From contig NZ_JAUSUV010000006.1 in the NCBI RefSeq assembly GCF_030814315.1, forward strand, positions 1 to 64,000: a stretch of 64,000 nt of DNA, in the 5' to 3' direction. Position numbers and translations under genes: made by a program. Each line of letters opens with the position of its first letter. Within the stretch, counting starts at the first letter, position 1. This stretch comes from Croceifilum oryzae (GTDB lineage: Bacteria; Bacillota; Bacilli; Thermoactinomycetales; Thermoactinomycetaceae). Positions 35,665 to 45,317 of this stretch are shown here, piece after piece. The notes under the pieces are model-generated. The model was not told the origin of the DNA, ran no database searches, and worked only from the letters and a program-made list of their open reading frames with translations.

Positions 35665-36018
35665 TTATTTCTCAGTACGGATTTCTTTAATACGTGCTTT
35701 TTTACCACGTAGGCTACGTAGGTAGAACAATTTCGCACGACGTACTTTACCACGACGCAATACTTCGATCTTATCGATACGTGGTGAATGAATTGGGAAA
35801 GTACGCTCTACTCCCACTCCGTAAGAAATTTTACGAACGGTGAAAGTTTCAGAGATACCGCCACCACGACGTTGGATTACAACGCCTTCGAAAAGCTGGA
35901 TACGCTCGCGTTGTCCCTCTTTTACTTTCACGTGCACTTTCAAAGTATCACCGGCACGGAATAAAGGAATATCTTGACGAATTTGAGATTCGGATACGCT
36001 TTTTAAAATTGGATGCAT
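35665..36018 (-). CDS. rplS: 50S ribosomal protein L19
   Basis: 117 residues of full length. [65 protein letters not shown] is typical throughout. L19 sits at the 30S-50S interface. The start ATG at 36018 has GGAAGGGAGG upstream. It lies after trmD with a ~100-bp gap that holds a likely own promoter and a short leader. Confidence 0.97.
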   Translation of the reverse strand: MHPILKSVSESQIRQDIPLFRAGDTLKVHVKVKEGQRERIQLFEGVVIQRRGGGISETFTVRKISYGVGVERTFPIHSPRIDKIEVLRRGKVRRAKLFYLRSLRGKKARIKEIRTEK

Positions 36019-36110
36019 AATCGTTTGTGCCTCCCTTCCTTAAGGTATTTTTTATCCGTTTCTGAGCAAATCATGAACGGAGATATTTTAACATAAGCCA
36101 CTACCGAAAC
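36019..36110 (-). promoter_or_regulatory. rplS promoter and candidate L19 leader
   Basis: Minus strand TTGTGT, 18 bases, TAAAAT is a fair promoter. In the leader TCCGTT and AACGGA pair around CATGATTTGCTCAGA, followed by AAAAAA and the rplS ribosome binding site. Firmicutes carry a ribosomal L19 leader at this place, which would allow autoregulation; the match to that family was not tested. Confidence 0.4.
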
Positions 36111-36114
36111 ACAA

Positions 36115-36867
36115 TTATTCGGATCGCTTCTTTTGCTCTAACATTCGCAAGAACTTCCGATCTTCTTCTGTCAACGGAGCTGACTTCAGAAGGTCGGGTC
36201 TTCGTGTCCATGTTCGTTCAAGCGACTGTTCTCTGCGCCATTTCTCCATATTCGCATGATGACCAGATAACAAAATCTCAGGTACTTCCATACCACGAAA
36301 TTCAGATGGTCTCGTGTAATGTGGATACTCTAAAAGCCCATTTGAAAACGAATCCATCGCTGCAGAATCATGATTGCCGAGTACACCAGGGATTAATCGA
36401 CTCACACTATCAATGATGACCATTGCTGGGAGTTCTCCACCAGTGAGTACAAAATCCCCTACGGAGATCTCGTCCGTCACCAAGTTTTGACGAATCCGCT
36501 CATCAAATCCTTCATAATGCCCACAAAGGAACATCAGATGCGAATGTCCTGCTAACTCCTCTGCCTTCTTTTGTGTAAAAGGAGCACCTTGTGGAGACAT
36601 CAACAGAATCGGTGGACGTTCAGAAGCATCCTGAAGTAGATGATCCACTGCATCAAATAGAGGTTGTGGTTTTAACACCATGCCCCCACCGCCGCCATAT
36701 GGAGTATCGTCGACAGTCTGATGCTTATCGGTGGCAAACTGACGAAAATTGGTTACATTCGTCTCAATGAGCCCTTTTTCATGAGCTTTACGGATGATAC
36801 TAGTAGATAAGAATCCATGAAACATCTCAGGAAAAAGAGTTAGTACATCAAAGCGAATCTGTGCCAA
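36115..36867 (-). CDS. trmD: tRNA (guanine-37-N1)-methyltransferase
   Basis: 250 residues, SPOUT class with a C-terminal helical domain. [45 protein letters not shown] and [21 protein letters not shown] make the trefoil knot with the SAM site. It methylates G37 beside the anticodon and prevents frameshifting. The start is TTG at 36867, right after the rimM stop (TAATTG), with GGAAGGA upstream. Usual rimM-trmD-rplS order. Confidence 0.96.
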   Translation of the reverse strand: MAQIRFDVLTLFPEMFHGFLSTSIIRKAHEKGLIETNVTNFRQFATDKHQTVDDTPYGGGGGMVLKPQPLFDAVDHLLQDASERPPILLMSPQGAPFTQKKAEELAGHSHLMFLCGHYEGFDERIRQNLVTDEISVGDFVLTGGELPAMVIIDSVSRLIPGVLGNHDSAAMDSFSNGLLEYPHYTRPSEFRGMEVPEILLSGHHANMEKWRREQSLERTWTRRPDLLKSAPLTEEDRKFLRMLEQKKRSE

Positions 36868-37395
36868 TTATTCCAGTCCTTCCATCCACTCAATCGTAAT
36901 CTGTTTTGAAGCTACATCGATCTCATTGACAATATCATCAATATAAGGCAAAAGGATCTCTTTCCCATCCGCTGTTGCCACGACCCAAACATCGTTGGCT
37001 GGAAGGGTTAAAATTTCTTTTACCTTACCCACCTTGCGTCCCTCTGTTGTGACTACTTCGCAGTGAATAATATCCTTAAAGTAGTATTCGCCAGCTTCCA
37101 TATCAAGTGAGACAGTATCTGTCACAGGAACTACGAAAGTTCCACCCTTGAAAGGTTCTGCTTGATTGATGTTATCCCATTCCCGGAACTTCACCAAGTA
37201 AGCATTTTTATGCAGGCGACTCTTCTCCACAGTCAGGGGGAATGGCGCTGAAAGTGTTGCGTGTTGTAGCAATAACACCTGTCCAGGTGCAAAGCGATCT
37301 TCAGGGAAGTCAGTTTCTGCGAACAGTCGAACTTCACCGCGAATACCATGTGTGCCAAGAAAACGGCCTACTTTTAAAAACTCTACTTCTTTCAA
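36868..37395 (-). CDS. rimM: 16S rRNA processing protein RimM
   Basis: 175 residues. N-terminal beta-barrel with VGRFLGTHGIRGEVRLFAETD and FREWDNINQAEPFKGGTFVV; C-terminal PRC-barrel with GEYYFKDIIHCEVVTTEGRKVGKV and LPYIDDIVNEID. It assists 30S head assembly through S19. It starts with TTG, 7 bases after AGGTG. Only 34 bp separate it from rpsP, so the khpA (ylqC) gene usually found between them in Bacillus is absent. Confidence 0.95.
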   Translation of the reverse strand: MKEVEFLKVGRFLGTHGIRGEVRLFAETDFPEDRFAPGQVLLLQHATLSAPFPLTVEKSRLHKNAYLVKFREWDNINQAEPFKGGTFVVPVTDTVSLDMEAGEYYFKDIIHCEVVTTEGRKVGKVKEILTLPANDVWVVATADGKEILLPYIDDIVNEIDVASKQITIEWMEGLE

Positions 37396-37429
37396 ATCGG
37401 TTCACCTATTCCGCTATCGGATCGGATCA

Positions 37430-37681
37430 TTATTTTGATTCAAGGATACCTTCTTTACGGAACAAGTTACGTACGGTATCAGATGGTTGAGCACCAGTAG
37501 CCAACCATTTTTTCGCTTTTTCAGCATCAATTTTCACTTGAGCTGGTTGAGCAATCGGGTTGTAGTAACCGATTTCCTCGATAAAGCGACCATCACGTGG
37601 AGCGCGAGAGTCAGCAACGACTACACGGTAGAAAGGAGCTTTTTTCGCACCTATACGTTTTAGACGAATTTTCACTGCCAT
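37430..37681 (-). CDS. rpsP: 30S ribosomal protein S16
   Basis: 83 residues. [41 protein letters not shown] is the S16 signature, and ALEKAKKW-like ending [23 protein letters not shown] follows. It is part of the 30S body. AGGAGGTG precedes the ATG. It follows ffh by 50 bp. Confidence 0.98.
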   Translation of the reverse strand: MAVKIRLKRIGAKKAPFYRVVVADSRAPRDGRFIEEIGYYNPIAQPAQVKIDAEKAKKWLATGAQPSDTVRNLFRKEGILESK

Positions 37682-37731
37682 TGATTCTTCACCTCCTAAT
37701 TAGGGTTTCACAAATTCACCATTATATCACA

Positions 37732-39078
37732 CTATCCAAGGAAAGGAAACTTAAATCCTTTTCGCTTTTTCTTCGATTTTGTCATCTGGGCCATTTGCTT
37801 CATCATCTTTTTCATATCTTCAAACTGCTTGAGAAGACGATTCACGTCTTGTACCGAAGTTCCACTACCAAGTGCAATCCGCTTTCGTCTGTTAGCATTG
37901 ATAATCTCAGGTTGCTCACGCTCAGACGGAGTCATTGAACGAATAACCGCTTCGATTCGTCCAATTTTTTTCTCATCGACGTTGAGGTCTTTGACCCCTT
38001 TCAACTTGTTTGCCCCTGGGAGCATCGCAAGCATATCTTCAAGCGGGCCCATATTTTTCATCTGCTGAATTTGATCTAAGAAATCATCGAGTGTAAAGCT
38101 TTGTGTCCGCATTTTCTTTTGAAGTTCGCGTGCTTTCTCTTCATCGACAGCTGATTGCGCCTTTTCGATCAAGCTGAGAACATCACCCATCCCGAGAATT
38201 CGAGATGCCATGCGATCTGGATGGAAAGGCTCGATTGCGTCCATCTTCTCACCCAAACCAACAAACTTGATCGGGCAATCTGTAACCGATTTAACGGAAA
38301 GCGCCGCTCCCCCACGGGTGTCACCATCAAGCTTAGTGAGTACAACCCCTGTCAATCCTAGTTCTTTGTTAAAGTGATCCGCGACATTTACCGCATCTTG
38401 ACCTGTCATCGAATCGACTACTAACAAAATCTCGTGAGGCTGTGTTTGTTCCTTGATCTGACGAAGTTCGTCCATCATATCTTCATCAATATGCAAGCGA
38501 CCTGCTGTATCGATAAATACGTAATCAAAGCCTTCTGCTTTCGCCTTCGCTACACCTTCTGTTGCAATCTTCACCGGGCTTTCCTTATCTCCGAGTGTGA
38601 AGACAGGAGCACCGATTTGTTCTCCAAGGACTTGTAGCTGTTTAATCGCTGCTGGACGGTATACGTCTGCTGCGACTAAGAGCGAGCGCCGGTTTTGCTT
38701 TTGTAGGAATTTCGCAAGCTTTCCAGTATGAGTGGTTTTACCTGCCCCCTGCAAACCAGACATCATAATAATCGTAGGTGATTTAGGTGCGGTATTTAAC
38801 TTAACTTGCTCTCCGCCCATCAAAGTGGTCAATTCTTCATGAACGACTTTGATGACTTGTTGACCTGGTGTTAAGCTTTTTAGTACTTCTTGTCCAATCG
38901 CACGTTCTTTTACGCGATCGATAAACGTTTTTACTACTTTAAAATTTACATCTGCTTCTAGTAAAGCGAGACGTACTTCACGCATTGCTTCTTTTACATC
39001 GACCTCGGTAACTTTTCCTTTACCTCTTAGCTTCGACATAACTGATTGCAGTCGCTCAGACAATCCTTCAAATGCCAT
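37732..39078 (-). CDS. ffh: Signal recognition particle protein Ffh
   Basis: 448 residues. N domain (1-~88), G domain with GLQGAGKTTHTGKLA (about 108), DTAGRLHIDEDMMDEL and TKLDGDTRGGAALS, and the Met-rich M domain from ~300 (MGDVLSLIEKA, MLPGANKLKG, SMTPSEREQPEIINANRRKRIALGSGTSVQDVN). It binds signal peptides and 4.5S/6S-like SRP RNA and docks on FtsY. The next gene upstream, ylxM, completes the usual pair. Confidence 0.97.
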   Translation of the reverse strand: MAFEGLSERLQSVMSKLRGKGKVTEVDVKEAMREVRLALLEADVNFKVVKTFIDRVKERAIGQEVLKSLTPGQQVIKVVHEELTTLMGGEQVKLNTAPKSPTIIMMSGLQGAGKTTHTGKLAKFLQKQNRRSLLVAADVYRPAAIKQLQVLGEQIGAPVFTLGDKESPVKIATEGVAKAKAEGFDYVFIDTAGRLHIDEDMMDELRQIKEQTQPHEILLVVDSMTGQDAVNVADHFNKELGLTGVVLTKLDGDTRGGAALSVKSVTDCPIKFVGLGEKMDAIEPFHPDRMASRILGMGDVLSLIEKAQSAVDEEKARELQKKMRTQSFTLDDFLDQIQQMKNMGPLEDMLAMLPGANKLKGVKDLNVDEKKIGRIEAVIRSMTPSEREQPEIINANRRKRIALGSGTSVQDVNRLLKQFEDMKKMMKQMAQMTKSKKKRKGFKFPFLG

Positions 39079-39103
39079 CCGTACACCTCCCTAGCTTTTA
39101 TTT

Positions 39104-39436
39104 TCAATCAATCTCTAATAGTTTTGTTATGATCGGTTCGGCCACAGCTCGAACATTTGCATCAGCATCTAACTGAGAGCGTAGTTCTGCAATGAGCTCT
39201 TGGCGTGTTCTATGTTTCGTTACTAAGGATAGTTTGTTTTCTAGATCAGTAAGGGTCGCCTGTGCCCGTTTAATTGCTTCAAACACGGCTTGACGCGAGG
39301 TCCCTTGGTGTTCGGCAATCTCTGAGAGCGACCAATCTTCTAAGTAATATAGCTCGAGTAGAGATTGTTGTTTCTCTGTGAGAAGTGAGCCGTAGAAGTC
39401 GTATAGCAGATTCATCTTAGTGGTTTGCTCCAGCAT
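39104..39436 (-). CDS. ylxM: YlxM-type SRP-associated helix-turn-helix protein
   Basis: 110 residues. The region LLTEKQQSLLELYYLEDWSLSEIAEHQGTSRQAVFEAIKRAQATL is a sigma-70 region 4-like helix-turn-helix. YlxM is always coded before ffh and stimulates the SRP GTPases in streptococci. ATG at 39436 with GAGGTGA upstream. A consensus sigma-A promoter lies 50 bp before it and probably drives ylxM-ffh-rpsP-rimM-trmD. Confidence 0.94.
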   Translation of the reverse strand: MLEQTTKMNLLYDFYGSLLTEKQQSLLELYYLEDWSLSEIAEHQGTSRQAVFEAIKRAQATLTDLENKLSLVTKHRTRQELIAELRSQLDADANVRAVAEPIITKLLEID

Positions 39437-39486
39437 AGGGAGTCACCTCATTTATGCCTGTCAAGGCAATCACATTTACAGGTATT

Positions 39487-39515
39487 ACTATACGGGATTC
39501 AAATATGGGTGTCAA
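39487..39515 (-). promoter_or_regulatory. Strong sigma-A promoter of ylxM-ffh
   Basis: Minus strand TTGACA, 17 bases, TATAGT: perfect -35, one mismatch at -10, ideal spacing. Confidence 0.85.
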
Positions 39516-39591
39516 GTGTTTTGGGTTAACAGTTGTTGGGTGGGAAATTGAGAGCTGTAAGGGGTGGGGAAAGGGCTTGGCTTAAACCATA

Positions 39592-39650
39592 AAGACTGTC
39601 CCGGGGCAATGTATCCCAGTTTCGTTTATTGGTTAATCAACAGTCTTTTT
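39592..39650. repeat. Stray end of the structured repeat inside a hairpin
   Basis: CCCGGGGCAATGTATCC at 39600-39616 equals the left end of copy A. It sits in the loop of a hairpin AAAGACTGT / ACAGTCTTT followed by TTTTG, a terminator-like structure. It may be a leftover of a lost copy. Confidence 0.6.
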
Positions 39651-39674
39651 TTGATTGGGGACAAGACAAAAACA

Positions 39675-39733
39675 AAACCATTTACTGTTGTCACACACTA
39701 ATGAGTAACTAGATTTCAAATGGTTTGATCTGA
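39675..39733. other. A/T-rich inverted repeat
   Basis: AAACCATTT faces AAATGGTTT across about 35 bases, between ftsY and ylxM. No T-tract. The role is unknown. Confidence 0.35.
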
Positions 39734-39737
39734 AAGT

Positions 39738-39782
39738 AAATAGTCCAAAGAACTCCGCTTAAACAGGGATCCTTTGGACTTG
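39738..39782 (-). terminator. Terminator after ftsY
   Basis: Minus strand AGTCCAAAG and CTTTGGACT pair perfectly across ~20 bases with a further GGAxxC/GxTTCC-like part; then ATTTACTTT. It ends the smc-ftsY transcript. Confidence 0.75.
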
Positions 39783-39787
39783 ACTTA

Positions 39788-40780
39788 TTACTCTAACTCG
39801 CCAGCTTCCTCAATCGTATCTTTAAACAATGCGTGCAAAAACTGATCTCGGTCGAACTCTTGTAAGTCGTCGGCTTTTTCTCCGAGTCCGACGAACTTGA
39901 CGGGAATCTTTAATTCGTTGCTAATGGCGATGACGATTCCGCCTTTTGCGGTGCCATCGAGTTTGGAAAGTACAAGGCCTGTGACGTTTACAGCTTCACC
40001 GAATGTCTTAGCTTGTACCATGGCGTTTTGTCCGGTTGTGGCGTCTAGAACGAGAATGACTTCATGCGGGCCATTCGGAATTTCGCGTTGGACTACACGA
40101 TATACCTTTTTTAGCTCTTCCATGAGGTTTACTTTGTTTTGCAAACGACCGGCCGTGTCACAGAGAAGGATGTCTGCTTTTCGGGATTTGGCGGCCTGAA
40201 TCGCATCGAAAATCACGGCAGCTGGATCTGAGCCTTCTTGATGTTTAATCACATCAACGCCAGCTCGCTCACCCCAGATTTCTAACTGTTCGATTGCTCC
40301 AGCACGGAAGGTGTCACCAGCGGCTAGAACAACTTTTTTGCCTTCTTGTTTGAAGCGATGAGCCAGTTTTCCGATGGTCGTCGTCTTCCCCACCCCGTTT
40401 ACTCCCACAAATAGGAGAACGGTCATGCCGTCTTCTTGAATTTGTAATTTACTACCTGCATCTGCCTCTTCTAAGATATCGGCAATCATCTCGGACATCA
40501 GTGGTTGTAATTCCGTAGGCTCGGTAATTTTGCGGGCTTTCACCTCACTACGTAATCGCTCTACGAGATCCATCGTCGTAGTGACCCCTACATCTGCACT
40601 GATTAAAATCTCTTCTAGTTCTTCATATAGATCTTCATCAATCTTTTTTCGATTGCGAAATAGATCCCCCATCGCACCGACTAAATTAGTACTTGTCTTG
40701 CTCAAACCTGATAAAAACTTTTGCGTAACGGATTCCGTACTTTTAGATACACTCTCTTTTAAACGTTTAAAAAAACTCAC
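39788..40780 (-). CDS. ftsY: Signal recognition particle receptor FtsY
   Basis: 330 residues, no long acidic A domain, as is common in Firmicutes. N domain to ~110, then the SRP GTPase: GVNGVGKTTTIGKLAHRFK, LLCDTAGRLQNKVNLMEELKK, LSKLDGTAKGGIVIAISNE, and VGLGEKADDLQEFDRDQF. It receives SRP-ribosome complexes at the membrane. It begins with GTG, 7 bases after AGGGGG. It follows smc by 11 bp, as in Bacillus. Confidence 0.97.
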   Translation of the reverse strand: MSFFKRLKESVSKSTESVTQKFLSGLSKTSTNLVGAMGDLFRNRKKIDEDLYEELEEILISADVGVTTTMDLVERLRSEVKARKITEPTELQPLMSEMIADILEEADAGSKLQIQEDGMTVLLFVGVNGVGKTTTIGKLAHRFKQEGKKVVLAAGDTFRAGAIEQLEIWGERAGVDVIKHQEGSDPAAVIFDAIQAAKSRKADILLCDTAGRLQNKVNLMEELKKVYRVVQREIPNGPHEVILVLDATTGQNAMVQAKTFGEAVNVTGLVLSKLDGTAKGGIVIAISNELKIPVKFVGLGEKADDLQEFDRDQFLHALFKDTIEEAGELE

Positions 40781-40791
40781 ACTTGCGCCCC

Positions 40792-43700
40792 CTAACTCAT
40801 CGTTGCAGCTACTTCTTTACTACTATCATCATAATCTTCCATCCGCACAGATACTAGACTGGATACTCCTGATTCTTGCATGGTAATTCCATACAATACA
40901 TCTGCGCCTTCCATCGTATGTTTGCGGTGGGTGATGAGGATAAATTGGGTGTTAACAGCGGCTTCCTTCATATATTGGACGAATCGTGTTAAGTTTGCCT
41001 CGTCCAGTGCCGCATCCACCTCATCTAAAAAGCAAAATGGGACAGGTTTTACTCTTAATACGGCAAATAGTAAAGCCAATGCCACTAACGAGCGCTCTCC
41101 TCCAGATAGCAAGGAAAGTTGTTGCAATTTTTTCCCCGGTGGTTGCGCCACAATCTCAATCCCTGTTTCGAGCAGGTTGTCCTCATCTGTCAATTGCAAA
41201 TCGGCGCGACCTCCACCAAACATCTTCACAAATACATCTAAAAATTCTTCTCGAATAAGCTGGAACACGTCTAAGAAGCGTTTTCCCATCTCTGATTCGA
41301 TTTGGGCGATGAGATCGTAAAGGGAACGTTTGGCATCTAATAGATCTGCTTCTTGTGTTTTCAAGAACTCTAAGCGTTCACTAAGCCGCTTATATTCTTC
41401 AATGGCACCTAGACTTACTTCCCCTAATCCGGCAATTTGCTGCTTGAGGGAACGTACTTTTCGCTCTGCCTGATTTGGTTCCTCTGGGACGCCATACATC
41501 TCTTTTGCGCGTTCGAAGCTGATTTCGTACTCCTCTGCCAGCTTCTGCAACAAATGATTCAACTCTACATCTAACCGGTTTACTCGAATTTCTAGATCAC
41601 GGAGTTGCTCTTCTTGTTTGCGGATGGTGGATTGAGCTTGATGAACCTCATGTTCTAACTCATTCCGTTCCCGCATTTGCTCATCACGAGTCCCCCGCAC
41701 CTGACTCAACTTCTCTTGGATCGCTGTTTTCTGCTCGCGTAGTTGATCAATTCGTGCGGATAGCTGATCCAGTTCCTGTTGATTTAACTCGCCACGTTCC
41801 CCAAGAGCCGTTCGTTCTTCCATAATCTGTTGTTGTTGCTTCTGGTTGCGTGATAAGTCACTTTGGATACGAGTCATATTTTCTTTGCTATTACGGATTT
41901 CTTGCTTGAGCTGAGCAACCGTTACACGCCATTCTGTCACTTGTTCATTTGCTTCCGCTTTGGCACTTACTTCTTGTTTGCGAAGCTCTTCTAACTCTTT
42001 TCGCTTCTCAATAAGTATTTTTTTCTGCTCTTCTAGCGTGTCTAGTGCTTGTTCAATCTCTTCTGTACGCTTCTCAAGCTCCATCGTTTTTTCATCCACA
42101 ATGTGCTGTTGTTGCTCACTTTGCTCAATCGTTTTTTCTACATTTCGTAACTGGATTTGACTTTCGCGAAGATTACTCTCCATCTGCTGTTCTTGCAAAC
42201 GGAGTTGCTCACCTTCTGCACGAAGCTCTTCCCACATCTTCTCTAACTGAGTTCGTTGTTCGGTCGTCGTCTTTAAATCTGCTTGCACCGAATCCCATTC
42301 CTGCTTATGCTCGTGAAGCTCTCCCTCCAGCTCCTCCAGTTGACGAGTCCGTCCGAGGAGATTGCTTTTATTATTTTGACGACTGCCGCCTGTCATACCT
42401 CCACCCTGATTAACGATATCTCCATCCAATGTAACCACTCGATAGCGATACTGAAGAGTCCGTGCTAGCTGGTTAGCTACCTCAAGATTTTGTGCAACCA
42501 CTACCAGCCCAAGCAGATTCTCCACCAGTCCTTGATATTCAGGCTCACAGGAAACCAAGTCTTTAGCAATTCCAATAAAACCATCCAACTTTTTGATTCG
42601 TTCCACATCACGGCTTGGTAAAACCCGAGGTTGGATCACATCAAGCGGAAGAAAGGTAGCTCGTCCCAAACGGCGATCTTTTAAAAATTGGATCGCATGT
42701 CTTCCTGTTCGCTCGTCTGCTACCACCACATTTTGCACAGCTCCACCTAATGCCGTTTCCATCGCAATCTCATATTTCTCGGAAACGTGAACCAATTGAG
42801 CAACTGCACCTCTTACACCCGATAAGGTTTCATGTCCTCGATCGGAGGCGAGCAAAATCTCTTTTACGCCTTGAAAAAAGCCTGCATGCTCCGCTTCCAT
42901 ATCTTTCAACACATCATACTGTGAACGAGTCCGGTGATACTTCTGCTCCAATACTCGGTTTTGATGGTTAAGACTCTTCTCGTCCTCTTGAAGAGTATTC
43001 CGTTTCTCCACCATTTTACCTACTTCTTCACGCTTTTGTTCTAAAGTAGACTTTACTTCTTGTAACTGCTTATGTGAGCCCTCTTCCGCCTCTTCCATAT
43101 CCTCGCGTTGCTCATAGACCTCAGACAGATGATCCATCAAAGAAGACAAACGCTCCGCCAATTCAGTCCGTTGTTGTTCCACAAACTGCCGTTCGCTTTT
43201 TAATGTAATCATTTCATTGTTACATTCCTGAATCTGGAGCACTACTTCTTGAAGAGGGGTGGAAGCCTCCTGTACAGTTAACTTCATCTGCTCCAGAATC
43301 GCTTGCAATTCTGTCTCAGCGGCTTGGGCTTCGATTTCCTTCGCAGAGAGTCTTTCTTGAAGCTCCGAAACCTCTAACTGAAGACGTGCTTCTTCTTCCT
43401 GCAATGCAGTTTGACGCTCTTGTAACTGCTGCTGTGTTACCTCTCTGTTACGGCCCCGCTCTAACCACACTTCCCGCTGACCTTCTGCCTTCTCAAGGTC
43501 CTCACTTGCTGTAAGGAGTTCTCCTTGTACTTGCTCTAAGCGGGCTTCACATTCATCCACCTGCATTTTTACCTCTTGCAGATAGACTTCTCGTTTATTT
43601 AGTTCAGCAGATAAAATGGCTTGCTCTTCTTTTCGCCGTTTTACCTCTTGAGCAGATGACTGCCACTTATCATGAATATCCTCAATCTTATGTACGTACA

Positions 43701-44385
43701 AGCCAATTTCAACTTGTTCTAATTCCGCTTTTAACTCTTTATAGGTGATTGCTTTTTCCGACTGCTCAGCGAGCGGCCCTACTTGACCATCTAATTCATG
43801 AATCAAATCATGGATACGCGCTAAATTTTGCTCTGTCGTCTCTAGTTTCTTCTCTGATTCCTTTTTCCGAGACTTGTACTTTACAATTCCTGCCGCCTCT
43901 TCAAAGATGGCCCTTCGATCCTCAGACTTGCTACTCATAATCTCTTCGATTTTTCCTTGGCCGATCATAGAGTATGCTTCTTTTCCGATTCCCGTATCCA
44001 TAAATAATTCATTAATATCTTTCAGGCGACACGTTTGTTTATTTAACAAATATTCACTTTCGCCAGAGCGATATACCCGTCTAGCGACTGTTACCTCTGT
44101 ATAATCAAGGGGCAATTTTCGCTCTGTATTATCAAATGTAATCGCTACTTCACAAAAGCCCACTGGCTTGCGAGTATCACTTCCAGCAAAGATAACGTCC
44201 TCCATCTTGCTACCACGCAATGATTTTGCACTCTGCTCACCGAGCACCCAACGAATCCCATCAGTAACATTACTCTTTCCGCTACCATTGGGACCTACCA
44301 CAGCCGTAATACCAGGGACAAACTCAAGCTCCGTTCGGTTAGCAAATGATTTAAATCCAGACATCTCTAATCTCTTTAAATACAC
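40792..44385 (-). CDS. smc: Chromosome segregation protein SMC
   Basis: 1197 residues. Walker A GPNGSGKSNVTDGIRWVLGEQSAKSLRG at the N-terminus, long coiled coils (~170-500 and ~670-1000), a hinge at ~510-660 with glycine turns (GVRGAVAQLV, GGGMTGGSRQ), the signature LSLLSGGERSLVALALLFAVL and Walker B CFLDEVDAALDEANL at the C-terminus. It forms the condensin ring with ScpAB. GTG at 44385 is chosen: GGGGAGG lies 6 bases before it and the protein then begins MYLKRLEMSGFKSFA; an ATG at 44391 abuts that site. Divergent from the TRIC gene. Confidence 0.97.
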   Translation of the reverse strand: MYLKRLEMSGFKSFANRTELEFVPGITAVVGPNGSGKSNVTDGIRWVLGEQSAKSLRGSKMEDVIFAGSDTRKPVGFCEVAITFDNTERKLPLDYTEVTVARRVYRSGESEYLLNKQTCRLKDINELFMDTGIGKEAYSMIGQGKIEEIMSSKSEDRRAIFEEAAGIVKYKSRKKESEKKLETTEQNLARIHDLIHELDGQVGPLAEQSEKAITYKELKAELEQVEIGLYVHKIEDIHDKWQSSAQEVKRRKEEQAILSAELNKREVYLQEVKMQVDECEARLEQVQGELLTASEDLEKAEGQREVWLERGRNREVTQQQLQERQTALQEEEARLQLEVSELQERLSAKEIEAQAAETELQAILEQMKLTVQEASTPLQEVVLQIQECNNEMITLKSERQFVEQQRTELAERLSSLMDHLSEVYEQREDMEEAEEGSHKQLQEVKSTLEQKREEVGKMVEKRNTLQEDEKSLNHQNRVLEQKYHRTRSQYDVLKDMEAEHAGFFQGVKEILLASDRGHETLSGVRGAVAQLVHVSEKYEIAMETALGGAVQNVVVADERTGRHAIQFLKDRRLGRATFLPLDVIQPRVLPSRDVERIKKLDGFIGIAKDLVSCEPEYQGLVENLLGLVVVAQNLEVANQLARTLQYRYRVVTLDGDIVNQGGGMTGGSRQNNKSNLLGRTRQLEELEGELHEHKQEWDSVQADLKTTTEQRTQLEKMWEELRAEGEQLRLQEQQMESNLRESQIQLRNVEKTIEQSEQQQHIVDEKTMELEKRTEEIEQALDTLEEQKKILIEKRKELEELRKQEVSAKAEANEQVTEWRVTVAQLKQEIRNSKENMTRIQSDLSRNQKQQQQIMEERTALGERGELNQQELDQLSARIDQLREQKTAIQEKLSQVRGTRDEQMRERNELEHEVHQAQSTIRKQEEQLRDLEIRVNRLDVELNHLLQKLAEEYEISFERAKEMYGVPEEPNQAERKVRSLKQQIAGLGEVSLGAIEEYKRLSERLEFLKTQEADLLDAKRSLYDLIAQIESEMGKRFLDVFQLIREEFLDVFVKMFGGGRADLQLTDEDNLLETGIEIVAQPPGKKLQQLSLLSGGERSLVALALLFAVLRVKPVPFCFLDEVDAALDEANLTRFVQYMKEAAVNTQFILITHRKHTMEGADVLYGITMQESGVSSLVSVRMEDYDDSSKEVAATMS

Positions 44386-44421
44386 GGTCATCCTCCCCTC
44401 TCTCGCGGGCGTAATCCATTT

Positions 44422-44451
44422 ATTTTATCATAGCCAAACTATGTATGAAAA
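44422..44451 (-). promoter_or_regulatory. Candidate promoter of smc
   Basis: Minus strand TTTTCA, 18 bases, TAAAAT with an extended TG before the -10 box; about 37 bp before the smc start. Confidence 0.4.
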
Positions 44452-44656
44452 TTCCGCCTATCACTTTGTTTTCTTCTTTCTACACGACCGTTCCGTTTCC
44501 TTTTTGGCACTTTTGAAAACTGAAACAAAATGTTCACAAACTCAGGGATGTCCATATATTTACTACCCTCGCACAATCCTTTATGATGAATTACATTATG
44601 GAAATTGAACATAAAATATAGAAACACATGTGGAAACGAAATAGGAGGTGAAGCAG

Positions 44657-45265
44657 ATGCTTTGGGACATATTAAACATTATTGGTATTCCAGCATTCGC
44701 CATCAGTGGAGCGATCGTAGCGCTCGAGGAGAAATATGACTTATTTGGCTTATATGTACTCGGATTCGTCACTGCCTTTGGTGGAGGAGTCATTCGAAAT
44801 GTGCTGATTGGGATCCCCGTAACAAATCTATGGAGTCAAGGGAATTTAATGCTGGCGGCGCTGATCGCGATGTCCATCGTTGCTCTATTCCCATACATGT
44901 GGGGAAATCGTTGGCGCAAATGGATTCTGTTCTTTGACGCAGTTGGTTTATCTTCTTTTGCCATTCAAGGAGCACTCTTTGCTCACAAGATGGGTCACCC
45001 TCTATACGTAGTAATCGTTGCTACTGTGTTAACTGGCATCGGGGGCGGAGTGATCCGTGACCTCCTCGCAGGCAGAAAACCAGCTATTTTACGAGAAGAA
45101 ATCTACGCTATTTGGTGTATCATGATTGGAGTGTGCGTGGGATCAGGATGGATTGTATCAGAACTCGGCCTTTATACATTACTTGTTATTATCGTGATTC
45201 TTCGAATGATGTCTGTCCATTATCATTGGAATCTATCCATTTATCGCAAACACCCATCCGTATAA
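44657..45265 (+). CDS. TRIC-type cation channel family protein (UPF0126)
   Basis: 202 residues, seven helices made of two repeats, each with the glycine motif: AFAISGAIVALEE...AFGGGVIRNVLIG and SFAIQGALFAH...GIGGGVIRDLLAG. Prokaryotic TRIC channels are trimeric potassium-permeable channels; bacterial YicG/YvgT relatives have been linked to glycine transport in some species. ATG at 44657 has AGGAGGTG 6 bases upstream. It sits first in the block between smc and rnc and ends at a strong terminator. Confidence 0.9.
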   Translation: MLWDILNIIGIPAFAISGAIVALEEKYDLFGLYVLGFVTAFGGGVIRNVLIGIPVTNLWSQGNLMLAALIAMSIVALFPYMWGNRWRKWILFFDAVGLSSFAIQGALFAHKMGHPLYVVIVATVLTGIGGGVIRDLLAGRKPAILREEIYAIWCIMIGVCVGSGWIVSELGLYTLLVIIVILRMMSVHYHWNLSIYRKHPSV

Positions 45266-45275
45266 TCAAACATAC

Positions 45276-45312
45276 AAATCAACCCCCCAACTCTGGATAG
45301 TTGGGGGGTTTT
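45276..45312. terminator. Bidirectional terminator
   Basis: AACCCCCCAACT and AGTTGGGGGGTT form a perfect 12-bp stem with a 6-base loop and TTTTC after it, between convergent genes. Confidence 0.95.
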
Positions 45313-45317
45313 CATAC

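Noticed and set aside
44439-44627. 62-residue minus frame between smc and the TRIC gene
   Set aside because: No ribosome binding site or recognisable family; it covers the probable smc promoter.
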